NCBI GenBank assembly: GCA_947579605.1
Contig: OX388314.1
Location: forward strand, 17,915,982 to 17,979,981
DNA from: Athripsodes cinereus
Lineage: Eukaryota; Arthropoda; Insecta; Trichoptera; Leptoceridae
DNA length: 64,000 nt
Reading direction: 5' to 3'
Each line of letters begins with the position of its first letter. Position 1 is the first letter of the stretch. The notes beneath the pieces are model-generated. The model did not search any database, was not told the origin of the DNA, and saw only the letters and a list, made by a program, of their open reading frames with translations. Below, piece after piece: positions 56,607 through 64,000 of the stretch. The translations under genes and the position numbers were made by a program.

Positions 56607-58427
56607 CAAACAGCATGCGTTTGTCCAGGGAAGATCGACTCTAACAAATCTTCTTTTATACAACAATTACATATCATGCGCAATGGCGAAGGGAAGTCAG
56701 GTTGATTCCATTTACACGGATTTCTCCAAGGCTTTCGATACAGTTAATCATGCAGTTCTGATAGGTAAACTTGAATGTATGGGCTTTGGAGAGATATTTG
56801 TGAGATGGATAGAGAGTTACTTATCGGAAAGAAAACTTGCAGTTAAGGTTGGAGGAACAGTATCACAGGAGTTTTTGGCGACTAGTGGAGTCCCGCAGGG
56901 CTCCCATCTGGGACCGATCCTTTTTGTTCTTTTCGTGAATGACATAGTTGATAGGTTGCATGGAGTAGAGGCTTTACTGTATGCTGACGACCTTAAAATA
57001 TTTAGAGTAGTTCATAATATAGAAGATTGTGCTATATTGCAACACAATATTGATGTTCTATCAGGCTGGTGTGATGAAAACGGTCTATTACTAAATGAAA
57101 AAAAATGTAATGTTATGCGCTTTACTAGATCAAGGGAGAGACTGGTTTTTGATTACAAACTTGGAACGGTTGTTCTAAATGCTCTCTCAGAAGTAAGGGA
57201 CCTCGGTATCATTTTCGATGATAGGCTGAATTTCATAAAGCACATACAGAGCATAAGGGATAATTGTTTATTGTTTATTGTTGTTTATTGTAAATCATTC
57301 CCCATAGGCCCCTTACAGGACACTTGGGTTCATCATAATTACACAGGATAAAAAGAATAACATTAAAAGAATACATGAAAGAATACAAAGTAGTAAGGCA
57401 TCAAAATCGAGACAAAACAATGAAAATTGAGTAAAAAAGTTGCCGAACATATAAATTTGAACATAAATAATAATTATATAATGTGAATAAAAATAATAAT
57501 AATAATGCATTTTTCAGTACTAGAAGGATGTAAAGAGTCCCCTTAGTACCACGTCTTTAGTACAATATTTGATTTTTTAACAAAAGAAACAGAGAGGAAG
57601 GACGAATGACACACATTACACTCAATAATATTATGTTATAATATATTTTTCAACACTAGCAGGATGTAAAGAGTCCCCCTAGTGTCATGTCCAAAGTACA
57701 ATATTTATTTAATTATTTATCAGATAAATCACAAGAACAAAAGTCAACGATGAGTCATACACATGATATAAAGGCTGGTAAGCTATAAATTATGAGTCAG
57801 TCGGTTTGATAGCCAATATCTCTTCGATAGTATAAAAGGCGTTGCCAACAAGATAATGCAAATAGACTACTAGGTTTCATATTTAGAATGTCAAAAAATT
57901 TCAAAAGAATTGAAACATTAAAAATAGTATATTGTGCTTATGTTAGGAGCCAACTAGAGTATGCGACCACTGTCTGGTCCCCAAATTACGCTGTGCACAT
58001 CAATACTATTGAAGCAATTCAACATAGATTCTTACGACACGTGAACTACCGCCTGGGTATTCCCATTGATGGGCTGAACTATGATTTTTTGTTGATGGAG
58101 ATGAGGCTCGTTAGCCTACATGATCGCAGATTGTTGTTCGATCTCCTTACACTGAAGAGAGTAGTGACTGGCTCTCTGAATTGCCCAGAGTTGCTTAGCT
58201 TAGTAAACTTGCGTGTTCCGAGTCGTAATACCAGAAGTCAGGCATTGTTCTATGCTGCGGGATCATCATCCAATTATATCTATTACTCATCGATGAATCG
58301 ACTCCATGTAATAGGGAATAATTACAGTGAGATCGATATTTTCAACGATTCGGAGTACACTGTGAGGAGATGTGCTGTGAGCAGGTTTATACGAGGGTAC
58401 ATGCTTTCCGTTGAGAATCCCCTGTAG
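56607..58427 (+). pseudogene. LINE reverse transcriptase (ORF2 C-terminal two thirds), interrupted
   Basis: Part 1 (56607-57264): AFVQGRSTLTNLLLYNNY, then YTDFSKAFDTVNHAVLIGKL (catalytic Asp in DFSKAFD), WIESYLSERKLAVKVGG, SGVPQGSHLGPILFVLFVND (motif B), LYADDLKIFRVV (YADD box), LNEKKCNVMRFTR, LGIIFDDRLNFIKHI. Part 2 (57858-58427): NANRLLGFIFRMSKNF, LEYATTVWSPNYAVHI, IQHRFLRHVNYRLG, MRLVSLHDRRLLFDLLTL, RRCAVSRFIRGYM, ending NPL, stop. With the insertion ignored, about 409 codons run without a stop. The enzyme would copy its own RNA at a nicked target. Endonuclease and N-terminal regions are missing, so it is inactive. Confidence 0.85.
57259..57857 (-). mobile_element. Nested retroposon with (AATAAAC)n tail
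   Basis: GATAAT stands on both sides (57259-57264, 57852-57857). On the minus strand it starts CTTGTTGGCAACGCCTTTTA and ends GGGGCCTATGGGGAATGATT, TACAATAAACAACAATAAAC, AATAAACA, a typical 3' tail. No long protein is encoded. A segment with AGGATGTAAAGAGTCCCC occurs twice (57524, 57661; period about 137), so the unit contains an internal tandem duplication. Confidence 0.7.
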
Positions 58428-58564
58428 TTACTACTGTCATGTTTTTGTATTCATTGTCACTTATGTGTTAATTGTGTTTGTTTCAAGTTTGTTTTTGTAA
58501 GTTATTGTACTTTAAAGGCTATTTAGCCGTATATTATGTTAATAAATAAATAAATAAATAAATT

Positions 58565-59365
58565 ATTCAAATTTTTAAAGATTTGGAATATTTTTGGATC
58601 AATGTATGAATCAAATTAATATTTTCATAAACCTAATAAAGAAATAAACATAGCACGGAGGAAAAGCTAAATATCAAAAGTTTTATATTTTTTTTTCTGG
58701 CAATCCACCTGTATTGAGTGACTTGTGACAGCAAGATTAAAATGTTATGAAAACTCTATGACAGACATTCGGTTATCTTTGATCAATTTTATAAACTTGT
58801 TTTAAAAGCCTTACATATTTTTAATCAATTTAATAGTCATAATTTTGTAACATACTTTTAATCAATTTAATAGTCATAAAAGTCTTACATATTTTTAAAA
58901 CCCGTTTAAGGGTGAAATAAGTTTTTAATATCAAAAGCATTTTTATGTTAAAATTTTTTCAACATAGCACGAAATCAATTAATTTTATGAAAAAAACGTT
59001 TTGAAAATAGAATTTTTCGTATAATAAATTGACAATGAAAAGGCGTCACGATGCTGTCAAATATATAATGATACAATTTAAGAAATATTGTACTTAGGTC
59101 CCATTGATTGTTCTTTTAAGTAGGTATCCAGTTTTTATGAAAAAGGTGAATAGGTATACAAAGATGTGAATTTTATAATAGATCATTAATAATAACATTT
59201 GAATCGTGTAAATTTGAAAGAAAAATTACTACAAATATCAAAATATTATAGTCATGAAATTAGTACAAACACCATACAAAAAAATAGTCTCGTGATAGTG
59301 ATGATTGCTTATGCTATTTGATTTGTTTAAAAAAGTTTTCATAAATAGATATATCCTATTTCAAC
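58565..59365. other. A+T-rich stretch with a small direct repeat
   Basis: TTTTAATCAATTTAATAGTC occurs twice (about 58819 and 58856). No gene was recognised. Confidence 0.5.
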
Positions 59366-59369
59366 GGTT

Positions 59370-59508
59370 TGAAGCGACCTTAATGTTGAAATATCTTTAT
59401 TTTTCTCGGATATTTCAGGAGTCCAAGGACTCCTATTTATCCGTTTAGGTGAAAAATTTATTAATATTTGGACTCTCTCTAGTCTAATACCACTATGAAG
59501 CGACCTTA
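59370..59508 (-). mobile_element. 113-bp R1/jockey-like LINE 3' end with 13-bp target duplication
   Basis: TGAAGCGACCTTA at 59370-59382 and 59496-59508 brackets 113 bp. It matches the 3' UTR at 12919-13025 (CTCGGATATT, GGAGTCCAAGGACTCC hairpin, TTATCCGTTTAGGTGA, TAATACCACTAT) and ends at the same base (ATTTCAACAT on the minus strand). It contains no coding sequence. Confidence 0.88.
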
Positions 59509-59509
59509 G

Positions 59510-60428
59510 AATATTATATATATAATGAGTTACAATCCATTGGATTGGTCTGCAACGAGTTTGGACTTTCTTCTCCACTCCTCCCTATTCTAAGCCAGTC
59601 TCTTCAACTCCATGTATGAGCCACAGCTCATGTCCCTCTCCAGTTGGTCCATATAGGCGTCTCTCGGTCGGCCTCTGCCATTTGTGCCTTCGGTTAGGAC
59701 CGAAGGCACAAATGCAATCATCGCAATCGCAGAGGGTAGGCCCTCTGCGATTGCGATGAGCAGTCCTGGGTGCCTGATGTTGTGGCCAATCCAGTTAGCT
59801 CGTTGTTGGCAGATTCTTTTGAGGAGTTGCCTTTTTTCGCCAACCCTGGTTAACACTTCTTCGTTTTCGACGTGTTCCGACCAATGAATCTTCAGCGTGC
59901 GTCTATAGCACCACATTTCAAATGCCGCTAACCGTCCGCTTTCACTCTTGCTGATGGTCCACGTCTCGCACCCATATAGCAAAATGCTCCACACAAAAGC
60001 TTTAGTGAGATTCTTCCTCACGCTCAAATCAATATTGGGGGATTCCAAAATTTTAGATTTTTTTGTTAAAGGCAATTCTTGCCTGGTTTATTCTGCTCAC
60101 AATTTCTGATTTGGAGCGTCCGTCCTGGTTTATTCTGCTGCCCAAGTACACGAACTCTTTTACCTGTTTGATGCTCAGTCCATTTATGGCAATGTTCGCA
60201 GTCGCTTCATCCTTTCCAACGACCATACATTTTGTTTTGTCTTTATTTATTTTCATGTTGTACTTTGACAGCAGTATACTTTCCATTTTTCCTAAGGCTT
60301 CGTTCAGCTCCATCTCGGAGTCTGCGAGCAGTGCTATATCGTCGGCATATCGAATCATGTCAACCTTTTTCCCATTTATTTTTATATCGACCTCAAAGTT
60401 CAGAATGAAAAACCAGTTGAAATATTAT
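59510..60428 (-). pseudogene. LINE-B reverse transcriptase C-terminal half, frameshifted
   Basis: Two overlapping minus-strand frames. 60403-60053 has LNFEVDIKINGKKV, IRYADDIALLADSEMELNEA (catalytic YADD), KYNMKINKDKTKCMVVGK, VKEFVYLGSRINQDGR. 60075-59530 has DLSVRKNLTKAFVWSILLYG, CETWTISKSESGR, AAFEMWCYRRTLKIHWSEHV, ANWIGHNIRHPGLLIAIAEG, GRGRPRDAYMDQL, and ends past ELKRLA. The switch lies in the T7 run near 60056-60063. AATATTAT at 59510-59517 and 60421-60428 may be the target duplication. A local palindromic insertion (59695-59740) adds 15 codons in frame. Confidence 0.82.
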
Positions 60429-60429
60429 T

Positions 60430-62325
60430 TTTTTCATTCCCTCCACCACTACAACTCACATAGGCGAAGTGAATTATTTTTGTTTATTTAGGATATTTCT
60501 ATCATCTTCTTATTCAGTTTCTTTTTTTTTCAGTTTTCGCGAATATTTACATAATCCTCAAAATGATTTATAAACGTCTGTTACTTGTAAATTTATCTTT
60601 CTGGAGATTAAAATAAACACTGAATTTTCTCTCTATATTTTACCACGAAATTTTGACTTGAAATTTTAAAAAATCTCGTAATATGTAGTTAGTTATACAA
60701 TATATTATCTTTACCAAATAATATGCGCACATTTTACAAGTATACAAGCTTATATTTCTTTATGAGAAAATGTTATCTATAGCATAAGACCAATAGTCTT
60801 GGTGACCACTTGATTTGAAGACTCAGATCAGTAAATATCTCACATAAAGCTAGCAACGCATCTTATACACGTATTAAATGATCTAATACATGTATTAAAT
60901 GAACAAAGCTTCATCTATAGACTTTTAAATAACGTGAACATCGGTCCTCTTCGTGCAAAGCTGTGAAACAAACTAACACGTGTGTATCTCCATGAAAGAG
61001 TCTATGAATGATTTATGAATTACACTAAGGATTAATTAATTAAAAGTTCTTATAGGAGTAAACGGTAATATTTTGTTAGTCACTACATTTAATTAATTTT
61101 CAGTAAACGCCTTTCAAAGTTTTAATGGTATCTATTTTTAATGCTTTATACACATTATAAATACAAAAGGTTCGCAACATTTTGTAAATAAAATAATATT
61201 ATCAGTACGTCATGAGTTGCCAGAGAAAAAAAAAACAAAATACCTAAAACAAACGTGTAAGGTGCTGGAGGACAGCCGTTGCTCGTTTATTTAATCATTT
61301 TTTAAATACAAAACTCTTCAATACCATTTTCGGTTGAACAGTTTAAAATGACAACGGTTCTTTAGCACATGGTTTCTAATCAGTAAGTATACAGTTTTAT
61401 TATTGATTCATTTATTGTTTTGTTAATCAAAGTAAAAAAATATATTGTGTTAGTAGTTGTAAATTGTCTCAATAAAAGATGAAACAGTTAAAATCAAGTA
61501 GAACTCAATTTTAAAAAAATGTTGTTTTATTTTATACCTAATCAAAAACGACTTCTTCATCATCGCTATAACTGTACTAGTACATTTTCAGGTGATTGCG
61601 ATGGAAAAAAATGACTTAATCATATTACAAGTATGAAGAAATGAGATTTGTCGTGTTTAATATTTCGTATTAAACTAATACATATATATTACGTAAGGTA
61701 ATTGCGAAGATTGTGTAGACAGATAATTCCGGATCAGAGAAACGAAATAATATTAGTTTGATATTATTACCTTCCTTTTCTTAAGTTCGGAGACATTTCT
61801 GTGATGAAATAAGCAAATGTTTCGTCTGTACTACAATACGAATACGTTGAAAGGCTATATAAGGTATACGTCGTAGTAGAAGTAGATTACTGTTTATACA
61901 AAAAGTCTGTTTAATACGCATATGGGTCTCAACCCTTTTACCATAATCACCAAATTAAGGTTTGGGAAATTCATTTCTCTCATGGGTACAATTTTATCTC
62001 CGGTATTAATCTATTTAAAATGTTATCATTCCCTTTAACGTATTTACATTGATATATTCAAAATAATATTGTAATGACCTTGTAAAATTCGTAAAAAAAA
62101 AAATAATGGATATGAACATGAATAATATGTTGTTTGTTATTGTTCAAATTAACATAACTGAAATTCCAAATGTTTTATGCTTTTTGATAAAATGTAGTAT
62201 AACAATAACATAAAATATCGCAGATATTTCAGAAAAATTAATGCATAAAAGACTCATTGATATGAATATTAATTTATTTATTAGTTATTCTTTACTGTAA
62301 ATTGATTTCATATCAGATACAATCT
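60430..62325. other. A+T-rich stretch, nothing recognised
   Basis: No gene or repeat family was recognised. Confidence 0.45.
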
Positions 62326-62329
62326 ATAT

Positions 62330-62376
62330 TGAAAGGGCGAGTTTATCGCAAAGCCACGATCTCTTCCAACTAATTC
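62330..62376 (-). mobile_element. Short LINE 3' fragment
   Basis: Minus strand: AATTAGTTGGAAGAGATCGT, GGCTTTGCGATAAACTCGCC. This matches the start of the nested 142-bp piece at 19.58 kb (AGTTGGAAGATATTGCGC, GCAATAAACTCGCCC). Confidence 0.6.
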
Positions 62377-62379
62377 AAA

Positions 62380-62655
62380 AAATTAGTGAGATAAATAGAA
62401 AAAATATTAAAATACCTAGAAATAGTAATAGTAACAAGATAAAACTTTCTTTATTGAATGCACCTTAATTTAAATTTACTTATTTATTCATTCTTTACTG
62501 TTTACAAACATTTTTATAAACAGGTATGCTCATATTTGAAAAGAATATATACAAATTTATAGCAAAATTGAATTACTCCTTTTATATTTCTATTACAATT
62601 TCACGAGAAAGAATTGTTGATTAATCATATCGCTGTATGAAATAAAATATTCTTC
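62380..62655. other. A+T-rich stretch, nothing recognised
   Basis: No recognisable feature was seen. Confidence 0.45.
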
Positions 62656-62659
62656 TTAC

Positions 62660-62785
62660 AATATATTAGTGCTGCACTTGGCATATAAGGTCATTATCAA
62701 TCCCCCGAAGACCGATAATGACGTCACAAGCCGAAAGACGTCTCTTTTGCGTTGTATCTGTAGTAGAATTAACGCTTGTCTAATA
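62660..62785. repeat. Diverged fold-back F1 relative
   Basis: GGTCATTATCAATCCCCCGA (62690 on) and GACCGATAATGACGTCAC form a small inverted repeat. CCGAAAGACGTCTCTTTTGC and TGTAGTAGAATTAACGCTTG match, with changes, GTCGAAAGACGTCTCTC and TATAGTAGAAAGAAACACTTG of the 26.8 kb element. Confidence 0.55.
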
Positions 62786-62789
62786 AATA

Positions 62790-63290
62790 AAAAATATTCA
62801 ATTTATAGATAAAATGTATCCAATTATGAAATTTATAGCTAGATTTAACGAAAAGGAACATGAAATGGATTTAACTAAAATCCAGGTCAGTCTGGGACTG
62901 TTACAACATAAGTATAGGGAGCGGTTTCCCCTAGATAATTTATATAACCTGATTTTTCACCCAAAAGCTTCCAAATACTTGTATATTATAATGAGAATCT
63001 ATATTGTTGTTATGTTTTCATATCATACACGCAATGAATGTCTTTTATGAACACGCATCTCTAGTAAAATTATTGAAATTAGAGTACCTATATTTTGTTT
63101 TAGTTTTTGATCCACTTTGTAATCACATTCATGAATATTTCGACATTATGAAAGCTCTTTTTAATATCTGATTATAAGTCTGATCATAAATTTTGGTATT
63201 TCTCTTGCCAATATTATTTTCATCAGTAGATTATTTAAAATATATAACTCAAAAGACCAATACCATAGTATGTATGATCCCTCTTTCTAG
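62790..63290. other. Sequence without a recognised gene
   Basis: A 78-codon frame at 62814-63050 starts with a mixed-composition peptide (ARFNEKEHEMDLTKIQ) but has no recognisable motif or splice context. Nothing else was seen. Confidence 0.4.
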
Positions 63291-63294
63291 TACT

Positions 63295-63395
63295 TTCGCC
63301 TTTATCGCTCCTCTCAAAAGTTTAGGGAAGAAACAAATTGTATTTGAGTCACCTTTTCCCACGACATTTCTAATGCGCTGATGTCAGTGTCATAA
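63295..63395 (-). pseudogene. LINE ORF2 fragment, same group as 51.3 kb
   Basis: Minus-strand reading NYDTDISALEMSWEKVTQIQ, FVSSLNF, then EER matches DNDIRAQGMSWKEVTQLAQR, WRRLVSALCSREER at 51.3 kb. Short deletions and a stop are present. Confidence 0.6.
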
Positions 63396-63489
63396 TTATA
63401 AGGATCGTCTATGCTTTCGCGAACTTAGTAAAAACAAAAGCAATGCATTTTTTTCAACTATCATTAATAAGGCGTAAGGAAGCGTAAAT

Positions 63490-63960
63490 AATGCGTAAGG
63501 AAGAACCTTACTAAAGCCTTTGTATGGAGCATTCTGCTTTATGGTTATGAGACGTGGACCATCAGCAAGAGTGAAAGCGGAAGGTTGGCGGCCTTTGAGA
63601 TGTGGTGCTACAGACGCATGCTTAAGATCCATTGGTCGGAACACGTCGAAAACGAAGGAGTATTAACCAGGGTAGGCGAAAAAAGGCAACTCCTCAAAAG
63701 AATCTACCAACAACGAGCTAACTGGATTGGCCACAACATCAGGCACCCAGGACTACTCATCGCCATCGCGGAGGGTAAGACCGAGGGGCCAAATGGCAGA
63801 GGTCGACCAAGAGACGCGTATATGGACCAACTGAAGAGGGGCATGAACTGTGGCTCATACGTGGAGCTGAAAAGACTGGCTGAGAATAGAGACGAATGGA
63901 GAGGAAAGACCAAACTCGTTGCAGACCAATCCAATGGATTGTAACTCTTTATATATATCA
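63490..63960 (+). pseudogene. LINE-B ORF2 C-terminal fragment, clean frame
   Basis: One open frame from about 63498 to 63944: RKNLTKAFVWSILLYGYETW, SESGRLAAFEMWCYRRML, IHWSEHVENEGVLTRVGEKR, ANWIGHNIRHPGLLIAIAEG, KTEGPNGRGRPRDAYMDQLK, ENRDEWRGKTKLVADQSNGL, stop, then AACTCTTTATATATATCA as the tail. It is the best LINE-B C-terminus here and the reference for judging the insertion at 59.7 kb. GCGTAAGGAAG is repeated just left of the start (63471-63500), so the 5' junction is rearranged. The polymerase part is missing. Confidence 0.82.
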
Positions 63961-64000
63961 TTTATAATCTAAATAAGTAAAAGTTAAAACTTCTGTACTT

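Larger units (their letters stand above)
56604..58560 (+). mobile_element. Jockey/CR1-like LINE, 5'-truncated, split by a nested retroposon
   Basis: The element starts inside the reverse transcriptase (KQHAFVQGRSTLTNLL at about 56607) and ends after a 130-base 3' UTR in GTTAATAAATAAATAAATAA. It is interrupted at 57265-57851 by another retroposon and resumes in the same codon phase. A related 3' end lies at 19.5-19.8 kb. Confidence 0.85.

Noticed and set aside
60063..60491. 142-codon plus-strand frame rich in Ser, Phe and Ile
   Set aside because: Antisense shadow of the LINE-B reverse transcriptase.
1..64000. Endogenous viral elements or LTR retrotransposons
   Set aside because: No gag, protease, integrase, envelope or viral replicase motif and no paired long terminal repeats were seen; all reverse transcriptase pieces are of LINE type.
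1..64000. CRISPR arrays, bacterial operons or rRNA genes
   Set aside because: No regularly spaced repeats with spacers, no operon structure and no rRNA-like conserved sequence; the window is plainly eukaryotic.

Overview
This window is eukaryotic, A+T-rich, gene-poor DNA, almost certainly from an insect. The evidence is the dense set of non-LTR retrotransposon (LINE) fragments with microsatellite tails, tRNA-derived SINE heads, mariner and hAT-type DNA transposon pieces, and the lack of operons or ribosome binding sites. The repeat styles are ones I associate with Lepidoptera and Hemiptera, but the order cannot be settled from the sequence. No rRNA, functional tRNA, CRISPR or viral gene was seen.

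Host gene content. The only convincing host-gene piece is at the left edge on the minus strand: a first coding exon (about 866-1322) with a signal peptide and a good splice donor. Behind it (1395-1565) is a compact TATA-less promoter-like stretch holding a perfect CRE palindrome and an ETS core. The gene would continue leftward out of the window. A short hydrophobic ORF at 6378-6647 is a weak second candidate. The remaining sequence reads as intron or intergenic DNA.

Mobile elements. For this annotation the LINEs are sorted by their ORF2 C-terminal sequence. LINE-A has a (GAA)n tail (2.4, 5.0, 26.6, 33.8, 38.9, 46.6 kb). LINE-B has a 'WIGHNIRHPG' motif (40.4, 59.5-60.4, 63.5-63.9 kb). LINE-C has a (GTAT)n tail (11.0, 15.6-16.5, 33.3-33.6, 45.0-45.9, 53.8 kb, plus isolated tails). 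R1/jockey-like 3' ends lie at 12.9-13.4 and 59.4 kb. A jockey/CR1-like element is at 56.6-58.6 kb with a 3' end at 19.5 kb. Other groups are at 23.6-24.0, 29.2-29.6, 37.2, 47.9, 51.3 and 63.3 kb. Many copies are bounded by exact 8-15 bp target-site duplications that I could read directly. A repeat called SINE-G here, with a (TAG)n tail, recurs on both strands (8.5, 24.1, 27.7, 34.8, 37.8, 45.9, 51.2, 56.3 kb). Its 3' end resembles the LINE-C 3' end, and at 45-46 kb the two have inserted in succession into the same target.

DNA transposons and fold-backs. A nearly intact mariner-like element of DD41D type (54596-55893) carries one reading-frame break in a T run. A 548-bp element with TAA target duplication (11139-11686) sits in a LINE-C relic. 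A TA-flanked MITE is at 38316-38576 and a hAT end at about 17.3 kb. The window is rich in long inverted repeats: 112-bp perfect arms at 23.1-23.4 kb, 86-bp arms at 15.7-15.9 kb, 84-bp arms at 26.8-27.0 kb, 37-bp arms at 13.7 kb and others. Four places carry motifs resembling the hammerhead-ribozyme core of Penelope-like elements. One interval pairs 23-bp terminal inverted repeats with a full-length tRNA-like sequence.

Most of the sequence between named features is A+T-rich DNA in which nothing recognisable was seen by eye.
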